The notes under the pieces were generated by a model that did no database searches, was not told where the DNA came from, and saw only the letters and a list, made by a program, of their open reading frames with translations. From the NCBI RefSeq assembly GCF_002257705.1, contig NZ_LSLK01000057.1, positions 58,211-122,210 of the forward strand: DNA of 64,000 nt, in the 5' to 3' direction. Source of the DNA: Sporomusa silvacetica DSM 10669. GTDB lineage: Bacteria > Bacillota > Negativicutes > Sporomusales > Sporomusaceae. Shown piece by piece: positions 24,415 to 33,920 of this stretch (within the stretch, counting starts at the first letter, position 1; the number at the start of each line of letters is the position of its first letter). Position numbers and translations under genes: made by a program.

Positions 24415-26421
24415 TTAGAATCTGTAGTTGGTCCCTACCATCATCGATATGCCTGAGCAAGGATAAAACAGTTCTTCCTCATAATCTTTGTCGAAAATAT
24501 TATATACGGTGACATACCAATCCTGCTTTTCACTAACTTTACGGCTTATTTTTAGATCCACTAAATTATAGCTGGAAAGATAAGAATATACGGTTTTGAC
24601 TGACCGGGTATCACCTGTACCGGTATCAGCAGTGTACCTCCTCCCTACCAAATGGCCGGTTAGATTAAGTGAATAACCCTTACCCGCCTGATAGTTTACG
24701 CCATAGTTAATATGATGTTTTGGAGTGTAAGTAAGTTCTGATACCGTCCCGTCTGCGTTTTCACCCTTGGTATCTAAATAAGTGTAATTAAGAAAACCAT
24801 TTACTCTATCAGAGAATTTTTTATTTAATTCAAGTTCTATTCCTTTAATTTTAGCCCAGTTCATATTATAGTACCTAGTTTTACTGCTAGTCCGATTAAT
24901 TTTATTATCAATATCATTCTGGAAAATAGCAATATCACCTGTCAGGGTTGAATCAAATTCATGTTTTAAGCCAATTTCGTAGTTTTTAGCCTTTTCCGGT
25001 TTGAGATTAGGATTACCGGAGGTAGTGCCAAAAAGCTGTTCAGCGCTTGGAAAATTATAAGTTTGACCATAGGACGTACGCAGGGTGTTACGATCATCCA
25101 GCCGGTAGACCATGTTGATGGTGGGATTGGTAGTTGAATCATCACTACTGCCGACGCCGTCACCCTCAACTTCATTACGGTCGTGTCTAACGCCAATCGT
25201 AACGGTAGTGCGATCATTAGCCAAAATATTATCCTGCACATAATAACCATAGCGTTTGTTATTATAATCTTGCCAAGTATAATTATCAGGATCGGAGAGA
25301 GCAGAGACAGAACTTTTCCAATTGATCGTATTATACAACATACCAAATGTTAATGTATGCATACTATTCATTTTCCAATTGCTTGACACTTCCACCCCGG
25401 TTAAATCACTATCCCAGTAGCTGGCATTCCACCGATCTTTGCTGTAACTGCTCGAACTCGCACCTGAGCTCGAATCATATGTTGCCCCGTTAGCCCATAA
25501 TCCCTGACTTTCATCAAAACGGTACACCTTAATATCAAAATCCAGTTTTTTGTTCACCTTTTTTACATAATCCAAGGACAAGTTGCTTTTTTCCCAATCA
25601 CGATATTGCCAATCCTGTAATCCTGGAAAGAAACCTGTCTTATAGCTTATCGTTTTACCTGTAGCCGGATCGATAGCATTCTGACAGTCTTTATCGGTTT
25701 TCGAATATCCCCCCGTAAAAGTCAGTGACGCATCATTATCAAACATCCATTTTAATTTCGTATTAAAATGCTGGGTGTCATTTTCGTAATCCCGATAACC
25801 ATCAGTACGTTCAGAGGCGGCGTCAAAATAATAATTGAATTTTTTATCGCCACCGCCATAGGACACCGAAGCATTCTGCGTCCCCCAAGTGCCAGCGGCA
25901 AGAGAGAGGTTGCCCCCCTGATTCGTGCTGCCGTTTTTCGTTGTAATTAATATTACCCCGCCTTTAGCGTCAGCGCCGTAAATAACCGGTGCCGGCCCCT
26001 TAATTATTTCAATTTTCTCAATATTGTCCACTGGAATCATAGAAGTATCTACTGCTGAACTGCTGGTCATTTTAGCAAGTGGATTTACTAACACACCATC
26101 AATATAGATCTTTACTTCCGATGAACTAAGGCCCCGAATTTCAACTGCAGTATTGCCTTTCCTGCCCTTGTGCAGGTTCAGTCCCGGCACATCCTCCAAC
26201 ACCTCAGTCAAATTGCGTGCCCCTTTGGCCTCAATATCCTTGTCGGTAATGACACTTGTTGTCACCAGATATTTTTCCAAAGGAACTGCGCTAACCACTA
26301 CCTCATCTAACGTTGTACCTTCCTCAGTTACCGCTTTACTTTCATCTGCCCAAGCCAAACTAGGCAGCATCAGTAAAAGACAATTAATAATTGCCAGTTT
26401 GCCACGAATATCCTTATTCAT
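24415..26421 (-). CDS. TonB-dependent outer-membrane receptor
   Basis: 668 aa. Signal peptide to about residue 25 (LAIINCLLLMLPSLAWADE), then a TonB box-like TLDEVVVSA and a plug domain (TEVLEDVPGLNLHKGRKGNT, IRGLSS, VKIYIDGVLVNPL). A long beta-barrel ends in GTNYRF with the C-terminal Phe needed for outer-membrane insertion. The size and plug resemble BtuB/CirA-type receptors. It imports a complexed ligand at the expense of TonB energy. It is the last gene of the operon beginning at 35027; the ligand is unknown. Confidence 0.93.
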   Translation of the reverse strand: MNKDIRGKLAIINCLLLMLPSLAWADESKAVTEEGTTLDEVVVSAVPLEKYLVTTSVITDKDIEAKGARNLTEVLEDVPGLNLHKGRKGNTAVEIRGLSSSEVKIYIDGVLVNPLAKMTSSSAVDTSMIPVDNIEKIEIIKGPAPVIYGADAKGGVILITTKNGSTNQGGNLSLAAGTWGTQNASVSYGGGDKKFNYYFDAASERTDGYRDYENDTQHFNTKLKWMFDNDASLTFTGGYSKTDKDCQNAIDPATGKTISYKTGFFPGLQDWQYRDWEKSNLSLDYVKKVNKKLDFDIKVYRFDESQGLWANGATYDSSSGASSSSYSKDRWNASYWDSDLTGVEVSSNWKMNSMHTLTFGMLYNTINWKSSVSALSDPDNYTWQDYNNKRYGYYVQDNILANDRTTVTIGVRHDRNEVEGDGVGSSDDSTTNPTINMVYRLDDRNTLRTSYGQTYNFPSAEQLFGTTSGNPNLKPEKAKNYEIGLKHEFDSTLTGDIAIFQNDIDNKINRTSSKTRYYNMNWAKIKGIELELNKKFSDRVNGFLNYTYLDTKGENADGTVSELTYTPKHHINYGVNYQAGKGYSLNLTGHLVGRRYTADTGTGDTRSVKTVYSYLSSYNLVDLKISRKVSEKQDWYVTVYNIFDKDYEEELFYPCSGISMMVGTNYRF

Positions 26422-26491
26422 ATTACCTCTCCTTCTGCAGTTTTTTTATATCATCGGGCTACACCCGTAATTTCCGTCTACTGCTATCCTC

Positions 26492-27274
26492 TCACGCTAG
26501 CAGCGGCACGCAAACCTTCATCGGCTTCGACACCCCGTCGTCAATTTCGACGATCTTGACCTTAGTTGTATACAGATCACTTAGAATACTGTCAGTAACA
26601 ACCTCATCCGGAGTGCCCATCGCCGTAATTTTGCCGTTTTTCATAATCAATACTTTGTTGCACAACAAAAAAGCATGATTGGGAAAATGTGATGTCATAA
26701 TAATCGAATAACCCTGTTTTGCCAGCCTGTCGATGACCCGCAGTATCCGAACCTGGTTTCCATAATCAAGGCTGGATGTCGGTTCGTCCATAATTAATAA
26801 CCCCGCACGCTGCGTCAATGCGCGGGCAATGAGTGTCAGTTGCCGTTCACCGCCACTGATACGACTAAATAAACAATCTGCCAAATGGGCTATACCCAGT
26901 TCAGAGAGCGCCGCTTCCGCCAAGGCATAATCTTCATCAGTGGGAACCGCAGTAAAGCCCACATGCGGCGTACGTCCCATAACGACAATATCCAGCACCC
27001 GATGCGGAAATACTGTTGTTGCCGCCTGCGGTACATACGCCATGTCGCTAGCCAGCTCTCTTGACGGTATGGAACCGATTTTCCGGCCCCTAATCTTTAT
27101 ACTGCCTGTCCGCACCGCGGCAATCCCCAGCAAACACCGCAGCAACGTGGTTTTGCCGGCGCCGTTCGGCCCTAGGAGACAAACAACGTCTCCCTTAGCG
27201 ACGGAAAAGGAAAGATCAGTAAGCAAATCGCCAGCCGATGGGTAACCAAAACTGATATTCTCTACCGCAAGCAA
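26492..27274 (-). CDS. FecE/BtuD-type ABC transporter ATPase
   Basis: 260 aa. Walker A LLGPNGAGKTTLLRCLLG, signature ISGGERQLTLIARAL and Walker B GLLIMDEPTSSLDYG are intact. HFPNHAFLLCNKVLIM carries the switch His. It powers the FecCD-type permease at 29962. Start is TTG at 27274 with GAGGAGG seven bases upstream. Confidence 0.92.
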   Translation of the reverse strand: MLAVENISFGYPSAGDLLTDLSFSVAKGDVVCLLGPNGAGKTTLLRCLLGIAAVRTGSIKIRGRKIGSIPSRELASDMAYVPQAATTVFPHRVLDIVVMGRTPHVGFTAVPTDEDYALAEAALSELGIAHLADCLFSRISGGERQLTLIARALTQRAGLLIMDEPTSSLDYGNQVRILRVIDRLAKQGYSIIMTSHFPNHAFLLCNKVLIMKNGKITAMGTPDEVVTDSILSDLYTTKVKIVEIDDGVSKPMKVCVPLLA

Positions 27275-27330
27275 GTTTATCCCTCCTCAATATATTTAAA
27301 CGCCTACATGTACGTCAGGCCAACCCATCT

Positions 27331-28065
27331 TTACATTGTCAGCTTGAAGGCAACAGGTACTTTTACCCAGACTGTTACCGGCCGGCCATCCCGGTAAGCA
27401 GGATTAAACCGCCACTGGTATACAACCGCCTCTGCCGCCTGATCCAACTCATTATACCCGGAACTTTGCGCTACCCTGGCGTCTGTTACTCTTCCGGAAG
27501 CCTCTACCAAAACTCTGACGACCACTCTTCCTTGCCATCTATTGTGTCTGGCCTCAGACGGGTATTCCGGTAAAAGAGAATATACGACATAGGGCTGGCT
27601 GTCAACATCCTGTTCTTCTGTACTTGGCGGTGCAGCTGCAGGCGCGCTGCCCGTCCCTCCGGTTCCCGCCTCTGCGTTTCTCGCCACCCCTGTTCCTGTT
27701 ATTGCACCAGAACCGCCGCTTGTTACTGTAACCGTCCCGCCTCCAGACATATCTGTAACTGCAGGGGGGGCAGCATTTTTATCCTCACTTGCAGCAAAAA
27801 CCGGATTTGCCACAGGTGCACTGGCTGGGCCTGCAACATTGTTAATTACGCTATTGCTTTGATGATTGGCCGCTGCTGGCGCGGCTTGGGCTTGGGGCTG
27901 AGCTAGTTCTTTAGCAGCTGGTGCCGCTGCCAACTCGACTTCCATATATTCTATTTGGGGTTCCAAAGCTATTTCCCCCAATATTGCCTGACCCGCTACT
28001 GCGAGACCTGCGATATGAAAGATAACAGCAAAGACAAAGGCTGCCCACCATACGTTCGCCCGCAT
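27331..28065 (-). CDS. tonB: TonB-family energy transducer
   Basis: 244 aa. One N-terminal membrane helix (WWAAFVFAVIFHIAGLAVAG), a long Ala/Pro/Gly-rich periplasmic spacer and a C-terminal TonB domain (YSLLPEYPSEARHNRWQGRV, QSSGYNELDQAAEAVVYQWRF). It links ExbBD to the receptor at 24415. ATG after AAAGGAAG; five bases after exbD. Confidence 0.93.
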   Translation of the reverse strand: MRANVWWAAFVFAVIFHIAGLAVAGQAILGEIALEPQIEYMEVELAAAPAAKELAQPQAQAAPAAANHQSNSVINNVAGPASAPVANPVFAASEDKNAAPPAVTDMSGGGTVTVTSGGSGAITGTGVARNAEAGTGGTGSAPAAAPPSTEEQDVDSQPYVVYSLLPEYPSEARHNRWQGRVVVRVLVEASGRVTDARVAQSSGYNELDQAAEAVVYQWRFNPAYRDGRPVTVWVKVPVAFKLTM

Positions 28066-28070
28066 ATTGA

Positions 28071-28472
28071 CTATCTTCCTTTCTCTTCGATAGCTATCGC
28101 CAGCTTAGATATCCCGGCTTTATGAAGTTCATCCATAACCTCCACCACCCGCCCGTGGCTGGTTTCCTTATCGGCCTGAATGGATACCGTTGTTTTTCCC
28201 ATACCGTTTACCGCAGCTGCCAATTGCTCTTTAGCTACCGGCTGGCCATTCACAGCAATCCGTCCATCCTTAGCAATTAACACCACAATCTGTTTTTCTG
28301 CCTGTTTTTCCGCAGACGCCTGGGGCAAATTTACAGCAAAGCCAGGATAAACGGTAACAAAAGCCGTTGTCATCATGAAAAAAATGACTAGCAGCATCAT
28401 TACATCAACCATCGGCGTCATATCAACATGTACCCCGATTTGTTGCCGCCGCGTTCTACTGGCCACTGTCAT
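28071..28472 (-). CDS. exbD: ExbD/TolR biopolymer transport protein
   Basis: 133 aa with one N-terminal helix (VDMTPMVDVMMLLVIFFMMT) carrying the proton-path Asp (VDVMMLL) and a periplasmic ExbD domain (VSIQADKETSHGRVVEVMDE). Overlaps the exbB stop by 17 bases. Confidence 0.94.
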   Translation of the reverse strand: MTVASRTRRQQIGVHVDMTPMVDVMMLLVIFFMMTTAFVTVYPGFAVNLPQASAEKQAEKQIVVLIAKDGRIAVNGQPVAKEQLAAAVNGMGKTTVSIQADKETSHGRVVEVMDELHKAGISKLAIAIEEKGR

Positions 28473-29064
28473 TTCCCCCTTTAATTAGCAAAGACGAAAA
28501 TTCTTTCGCTCTGGTCTCCAGCATACACAGCCGCCGCGCCGACCAGTTGCGGTAATGATTGTGACAGATAATGCAAAATATTGTAACAAACAAACCAGCA
28601 GCTGTATTATACAGAGCTTCCGCAATGCCCTCAGCCAATAACTGGGGATTACCTGCCCCGCTCATTGCCGCAACATGAAAGGTTTTAATCATCCCCAGCA
28701 CTGTACCTAATAAGCCAAGCAGTGGTGCAATCGTAGCAATCGTTGCCAATATATATAAATATTTCTCTAACCGTAAACTCTCTTTATCTAGCACCACTTC
28801 GGCTGCGGCACTCATTTCATCGCTTGCTTTCGTGCAGACTTCCTGCATGACAGCCCACAACCTTGCCAGCGGCCCGTCGCCATCACCAAAAGGCCGGGTA
28901 TTGCCGGCGGCAACAGCCTGGCTTAACCCCGGCATATACTTGCTGTCTTCCCGCTCTACCAAGCGGTAAAACCACCAACGCTGAATCGCAACTGTCATCG
29001 CCAGCAGCGAGCAAGCAATAATGATACAAAACACGATCCCGCCCTTCGCCACGACATCATACAT
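28456..29064 (-). CDS. exbB: ExbB/TolQ-type proton channel
   Basis: About 202 aa with three membrane helices, one long N-terminal (GGIVFCIIIACSLLAMTVAI) and two near 115-190 (LATIATIAPLLGLLGTVLGM, LYNTAAGLFVTIFCIICHNH). It is the motor partner of ExbD and TonB. The start at 29064 has AAGGAG nine bases upstream; an upstream ATG at 29085 lies before the ribosome site. Confidence 0.93.
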   Translation of the reverse strand: MYDVVAKGGIVFCIIIACSLLAMTVAIQRWWFYRLVEREDSKYMPGLSQAVAAGNTRPFGDGDGPLARLWAVMQEVCTKASDEMSAAAEVVLDKESLRLEKYLYILATIATIAPLLGLLGTVLGMIKTFHVAAMSGAGNPQLLAEGIAEALYNTAAGLFVTIFCIICHNHYRNWSARRLCMLETRAKEFSSLLIKGGNDSGQ

Positions 29065-29097
29065 ACTGACCATCTCCTTAAGCACTTACTGTAATAA

Positions 29098-29904
29098 TTA
29101 TTCCTGTATAAATAATTCCTGTTCAGATAACTGACTTGCTGTATTTATATCAACATCCGGCCGCACCGTTAGCGTGAGACTTTGACCGTTTTTAAACCAC
29201 TGTACCCTATTACGTAATGGATTATGCTGGTAAATAAACCTGGCTGGATTAGCCAGGCGCGCCCGGGTCAAGCCCTGGAGGACATCAGCTAAACATGCGT
29301 CTCCTTCCACTCTCAGTTGGAGATATGGCGATTGAATTTGCCCAAAATGAGTCTCAACCAGCAAAGCCATTTTTACCGCCAACTCCAAACCCACACATTG
29401 TTCACCATGATGGGCTAACGCCTGCTTATAAAAAAGTGCCTTGCGTGTTTGGTATTCACGAGGCGGCAAATAAGGAGTTTTAGGGGAAAAAATAATATCT
29501 GCTTCAAAATATGGCTTTATATCCAGTACTAGCGTACCGTCCACTGCGTCAAAATCATGCACATATAGACGATCTTCCTCGACTTTTTCCAGTTTTACCA
29601 AGGTTAACGCAATTGGATTAGGACGTGCCGCACTTCGCAGCCCAAACACGCCATGTTCTGGTAAATCCGAATTTACTTTCGACGGTACAACCCGCAGCAC
29701 TGATCTGTCAGCCTGCCCAAACCAGCTTAAAATCCACAGATGACTATGATTACCAATGCGATACAAAGCAGGCTGATACTCTGGCTTAATATGAATAATT
29801 GCATCTACCCCACCAAGCGGTACAGATAGGGTGCTTTGCCAGGGGCTTTCAACATATCCTATCGGCTGAATGATACTGCCATCGGCTAATTTTAGCTCAG
29901 TCAC
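29098..29904 (-). CDS. TrmO/TsaA-domain protein with C-terminal extension
   Basis: About 268 aa. Residues 10-150 are a TsaA/TrmO domain (IGYVESPWQ, LWILSWFGQADRS, GVFGLRSAARPNPIALTLVKL, DGTLVLDIKPYF). TrmO methylates N6 of t6A37 in tRNA using SAM. The C-terminal 110 residues (ELAVKMALLVETHFGQ, CLADVLQGLTRARLANPARF) are not TrmO; they look like an FmdE-related segment (tentative). Placement in a metal-complex uptake operon suggests SAM-dependent methylation of the imported ligand rather than tRNA. GTG 29904 chosen for AGAAGGAG; a TTG lies at 29931. Confidence 0.8.
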   Translation of the reverse strand: MTELKLADGSIIQPIGYVESPWQSTLSVPLGGVDAIIHIKPEYQPALYRIGNHSHLWILSWFGQADRSVLRVVPSKVNSDLPEHGVFGLRSAARPNPIALTLVKLEKVEEDRLYVHDFDAVDGTLVLDIKPYFEADIIFSPKTPYLPPREYQTRKALFYKQALAHHGEQCVGLELAVKMALLVETHFGQIQSPYLQLRVEGDACLADVLQGLTRARLANPARFIYQHNPLRNRVQWFKNGQSLTLTVRPDVDINTASQLSEQELFIQE

Positions 29905-29961
29905 AACTCCACTCTCCTTCTCTTGTGACAAGTAATGAACTCTATTATTTTGAAACTGCAG

Positions 29962-31056
29962 TTATTCCCAGCCCTTTTTGGCTTTGGTCAATAGAAATAC
30001 AAAAAAGGGTGCACCAATTAAAGATGTAAGAATACCCACCTGGATTTCCAGCGAAGCTATGCTGCGGCTCAAATTATCCATTATCAGCATAAACGTACCT
30101 CCAATGACCAATGACGCCGGCAGCACTATTGCAAAATTTGCCCCGAACAGCATTCTGGCCACATGGGGAATCAGTAAACCCACCCATTGAATAATGCCGC
30201 CGATACTGGTGGCAGCAGCAGCCAGCAAAGTGGCGCAAACTACTACCACTAAGCGGGTACGCCGGACATTAATACCCAACGTATGTGCTTCTTCTTCGCC
30301 AATACTAAGTACATTAATCTGCCAACGCACGAGATACAGTACAACCATCGGAACAAGTATGGGAATAAGTGACCACACTACATCTTGCTCCTTAACCTTC
30401 GACAGTCCGCCCATCAGCCAAAAGCTAATTTCCGGCAAAGTATTCATCGGATCAGCGAGATATTTTAGAACTGAAACAAGCGCCTGAAAGAAGGCCGAGA
30501 CTGCAATCCCGGCAAGTACTAACGAAATCATTGACTTATTGCCTAAATGCGAGCTAACGGCAATCGCAATGAAAACAGCCGCCAGGCCAAAGACAAAAGC
30601 CGATGCCTCCACCCATATCCAGGATAAGTGGAGAATCATACCCAGTACTGCACCAAAAGCGGCCCCCCAGGTAGCGCCTAATAGGTGCGGCTCTGCCAGA
30701 GGATTACGAAATAAAGTCTGATAAGCTGCCCCGGAAACCGCCAGCGCCCCGCCGACCAGCAAGGCAGCGGCAATACGCGGCAAGCGTATATCCAGTACAA
30801 CTGTTTCCATGGTGTCAGTCCAAACCTGCGGCAGTGCCAGCACCTTAGACCAGAGAATAACCACCACCATATCGGGTGCGACCGGGTAACGCCCGATTAA
30901 AAAGGAAGCGAAAAAGGCGATTACAAGTACTACCAGCATTATTGATACCTTCAGCATCCCGGCGCGCGTCTGCCGCGTCCGAGTGCCTCCGTCTCTGTTT
31001 GTCACCCGGTCTGTCGGCATATCTTCCTGGTGGGTTGTTAGTAGGCCATTTCCCAT
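29962..31056 (-). CDS. FecCD-family ABC permease
   Basis: About 364 aa with some ten helices. Family hallmarks are LPRIAAALLVGGALAVSGAAYQTLFRNPLAEPHLLGA, shown here in parts: LPRIAAALLVGGALA, AAYQTLFRNPLAEP, and GIIQWVGLLIPHVARML later. The N-terminal 30 residues are a charged extension rich in Arg/Thr. Transports siderophore, cobalamin, heme or molybdate-type substrates across the inner membrane with the ATPase at 26492. ATG 31056 sits eight bases after AAGGAGG. Confidence 0.92.
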   Translation of the reverse strand: MGNGLLTTHQEDMPTDRVTNRDGGTRTRQTRAGMLKVSIMLVVLVIAFFASFLIGRYPVAPDMVVVILWSKVLALPQVWTDTMETVVLDIRLPRIAAALLVGGALAVSGAAYQTLFRNPLAEPHLLGATWGAAFGAVLGMILHLSWIWVEASAFVFGLAAVFIAIAVSSHLGNKSMISLVLAGIAVSAFFQALVSVLKYLADPMNTLPEISFWLMGGLSKVKEQDVVWSLIPILVPMVVLYLVRWQINVLSIGEEEAHTLGINVRRTRLVVVVCATLLAAAATSIGGIIQWVGLLIPHVARMLFGANFAIVLPASLVIGGTFMLIMDNLSRSIASLEIQVGILTSLIGAPFFVFLLTKAKKGWE

Positions 31057-31087
31057 ATTCATCGCCTCCTTATACTGCTGCTATCGA

Positions 31088-31687
31088 CTACCGTGTTACC
31101 GTTACTGCGCAGGCAACGCAAGCAATCTTACCCTCACGTAACCTTGTCCATGGTTCCATCACTTGTTCACCACAATACTCACAGCACGGCGAATTATAGA
31201 TCATTTCTTTTTCCGGCAAAACAACCGTAACCGGTTCCACCTTCAGCAGCGCCTCATCTGGAGCTGTCATGATCTCCCGTATTCGCGCTTCGCGTTCACT
31301 CTTATAGCGGCGGTACTCGTCGTCTGACACCTTGCCGCTCATTACCCTTCTCGTCAATTCATCACTTTCCGCTGAATACTTGTAAGGCAGCTGAATCACC
31401 CGCACAGCCCTGCCGCTATTCCGGCACCCCACAGTAAAGGCCTGTTTGCCAGTAGAATTTATGTACAATTTACCTTTACCAATAGTACAACCAAGTACAA
31501 TCTGAAAGGGGTCAATTGTACAGCGATCGCTTTCCGCAATCGTCACCAAATCCCCCTCTTCCGGGTCCTGATACCCCAGTGCCGCCAGTGCCGCCTTGGC
31601 CAGACGGTAGCCAGTGGCCAGCCCCGGACATACATGTCCATGAAACTCAACTACTTTTCTCCAATCTGCCGAACCTTCAAACTCCAT
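31088..31687 (-). CDS. FmdE-family protein with C-terminal zinc finger
   Basis: About 199 aa. FmdE motifs are VVEFHGHVCPGLATGYRLA, ESDRCTIDPFQIVLGCTIGK and NSGRAVRVIQLP. The C-terminus has CEYCGEQ and CVACA, a treble-clef style zinc site. FmdE-type proteins occur with molybdenum or tungsten formylmethanofuran dehydrogenase but many lie next to metal ABC transporters, role unknown. It probably binds the imported metal or cofactor (inference). Start set at ATG 31687 behind GGGAGG. Confidence 0.85.
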   Translation of the reverse strand: MEFEGSADWRKVVEFHGHVCPGLATGYRLAKAALAALGYQDPEEGDLVTIAESDRCTIDPFQIVLGCTIGKGKLYINSTGKQAFTVGCRNSGRAVRVIQLPYKYSAESDELTRRVMSGKVSDDEYRRYKSEREARIREIMTAPDEALLKVEPVTVVLPEKEMIYNSPCCEYCGEQVMEPWTRLREGKIACVACAVTVTR

Positions 31688-31759
31688 TCCTTCATCCTCC
31701 CGCATTCATTTTATTTGATTAACCAAGTTGCTCTAAGACTCCCTCTTCTAAGGTTCACC

Positions 31760-32881
31760 TTATCGATGAATTACCCCCAGGCATCCCTGATTAGCCAAAT
31801 TCCTGGCAAAACATTCAATTGCAATATCTGTGCCTGTCACTGTATGCATAAACATGCTCCGGTTTCCCACGGCAATGCTCTTGCCGCCAAACCGTTCCCC
31901 CACCGTACCGGGCGGAAGCGAGGTCAAATACCCGGAAAAAGGATATTCCTTGTTTTCATCATCTTCCTGATATGATCTATAGCCGGGCGGATAAGCAAAA
32001 ACCTGATGTTTACCTGTGCTTATTGTCAAATATTGCGCTTCACCGTTTTCGTAAGCAAACCAGTCTTTGCCATTAGCGCACGAAGTATATGGCAGACGGA
32101 AATCCTTGATTCCCACACCCTCGACTAAAATGAGCGCCACTTTTTTCTCCCGCAGAATAGCATCAATACCACCACTAATATCAATGATGGAGTTGACCTT
32201 TCCCAGTGTCGCTGATACCGGAATAGAATAATTACAGGCTGGTATCATTACTGGCCGTCGCAATAATGTAGATCTGAAGCAATACCCTTCTTTGGCTACT
32301 GCCAGATATTCCGGCAACCGCTCAGCAGACACCGGTTCACTGCTGAATAAAGACATGAATTCTTTTTTACTGACCAGTCTTTCAATACCGGCAAGCTGCC
32401 GCAAATAGCGTATATCGGCCGGGGTGATACCATAAAGACCGGAATACCGAGTCAGCCAGTGGCTCGTAATAGCCAAGCCATCCAACCTACTCAAATCAAT
32501 ATATTCTTTTACGGGAATCATGTCACCGGTTCCCACAACCACCGGAAAAAATCCCGATTCTTCTCTAAAGCGTTCCACTTCTTCAAAGACAGCGTCAATG
32601 AGTTGCTGGCGCTTAGCCTCCCCTGGATGCTCAAATCGAAATGAATAATACTGCTGTGCATAGATTAAAAAAACAAAGTTCGGGTCATACCTATCAACTA
32701 AATCCAACGCCGTTTCTGTCACCCATTGGTTACCCCTGTCAGCAATATCACCGGGAAACGGGTGTTCTCCCAGCACAGCTTTTACCATCTGGGTTTTCGG
32801 AGAATTGTCCTGCCGTTTGTGACCTGTCTTAAGATCAAATGTATTTTGCCATTCTCTGGCATCAATAATCGCTAAACTCAT
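31760..32881 (-). CDS. Unrecognised protein of the uptake operon, ~373 aa
   Basis: No family recognised. Soluble, no signal peptide. The first half (DLVDRYDPNFVFLIYAQQYY, FFPVVVGTGDMIPV, GLAITSHWLTRYSGLYGITP) suggests a nucleotide-phosphodiesterase-like alpha/beta fold, which is only a guess. Cys in ACNYSIP and YTSCANG could bind metal. Its ATG at 32881 overlaps the stop of the radical SAM gene (ATGA), so translation is coupled and the two products probably act together. Confidence 0.65.
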   Translation of the reverse strand: MSLAIIDAREWQNTFDLKTGHKRQDNSPKTQMVKAVLGEHPFPGDIADRGNQWVTETALDLVDRYDPNFVFLIYAQQYYSFRFEHPGEAKRQQLIDAVFEEVERFREESGFFPVVVGTGDMIPVKEYIDLSRLDGLAITSHWLTRYSGLYGITPADIRYLRQLAGIERLVSKKEFMSLFSSEPVSAERLPEYLAVAKEGYCFRSTLLRRPVMIPACNYSIPVSATLGKVNSIIDISGGIDAILREKKVALILVEGVGIKDFRLPYTSCANGKDWFAYENGEAQYLTISTGKHQVFAYPPGYRSYQEDDENKEYPFSGYLTSLPPGTVGERFGGKSIAVGNRSMFMHTVTGTDIAIECFARNLANQGCLGVIHR

Positions 32882-33885
32882 AGCTGACCCCCTTGCCCAT
32901 TCCACTCAATGCGATCGCCATGCAACTTAATCCTATAGCCACATTCAGGACACGCCTTATTTCTGCAGTTATAGCGATCCAGCTTATCCCCGCCGCACCC
33001 CAGACTAAACCGTTCTATTACCGCACTGCCACACTGAGGACAAAGTGTATTGACCCAGTCAGAACCGACAAAATTATGAAAATAAACATAAGGCAATAAT
33101 TGGCGACTTTTTTCTAATGCTCCATTTATCGCCTCAATATTGGGATACTCGGCTTCCTTCATTTTGTATTCCGGCAACAGACGAAAAACATGCCACGGAA
33201 TTTCCTTGTCAACATCGGCCAGGAAAGCCGCAATTTGATCCAACTCCTTATCATTAACTGACTCGATTACCGGAGTTGTAACCTCCACATGGGTCAGCGA
33301 GGCCAGTGTTTTAATATTCCGCAATACTGGCTTAACATCTGGAATCCCTACATACTCACGGCAAAAATCTGCCGCCAGCCCCTTTAAGCTTATATTAACA
33401 AACGAAAACACCGAAGCCAGAAGTTCTGTCGCCTCCTCGGTAGTATACGCATTGGTAAGACAGCCCATTGGTATTCCCGCCAAGCGCGCCTCCTTAGAAA
33501 CCTCTAGCAGCGAAGGCAGCGAAACGGTCGGTTCATTAACATTAAATACAATATTATGACACCCGCGTTTAATTGCCATTTGGACAAGTTCTGCTGGAGT
33601 AAACGTATACATTGTATCCTGAAGTGTAGCCGGCTCTTCTTTGGCAATAAAAGCATTAACGCAATACCGGCATGCCATATTGCACCCGGTTGTGCCGATG
33701 GTCATACTTCTACTGCCTGGATAAGCATGATAAAATGGCACCGATTCAACCCGCGAAATGACATACGTGCACCACTTATGCGGAAAACGCTCTGTTATCG
33801 TCCCGTCTTCCTCCTGATACATGCGACACACGCCATAGCTATCGCCACCCAGCTCACAACGCCATTCACAATAATTACACTTCAT
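32878..33885 (-). CDS. Radical SAM protein, COG1180/AmmeMemoRadiSam-like, with zinc ribbon tail
   Basis: 335 aa. N-terminal Cys cluster CNYCEWRCELGGDSYGVCRMY (short Cys spacing as in PflA-like enzymes of this group). The 4Fe-4S motif is CNMACRYC near residue 69. NVNEPTVSLPSLLEV, GCLTNAYTT, ISLKGL and HVFRLLPEY are SAM-barrel landmarks. The C-terminus has CPQCG and CRNKACPECGY, a zinc ribbon. Substrate unknown. Start ATG after AAGAAGGG. It is the second gene of the operon. Confidence 0.9.
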   Translation of the reverse strand: MKCNYCEWRCELGGDSYGVCRMYQEEDGTITERFPHKWCTYVISRVESVPFYHAYPGSRSMTIGTTGCNMACRYCVNAFIAKEEPATLQDTMYTFTPAELVQMAIKRGCHNIVFNVNEPTVSLPSLLEVSKEARLAGIPMGCLTNAYTTEEATELLASVFSFVNISLKGLAADFCREYVGIPDVKPVLRNIKTLASLTHVEVTTPVIESVNDKELDQIAAFLADVDKEIPWHVFRLLPEYKMKEAEYPNIEAINGALEKSRQLLPYVYFHNFVGSDWVNTLCPQCGSAVIERFSLGCGGDKLDRYNCRNKACPECGYRIKLHGDRIEWNGQGGQL

Positions 33886-33920
33886 GCTATCCCTTCTTTC
33901 TTCATGCTCCCCTGAGCGAT

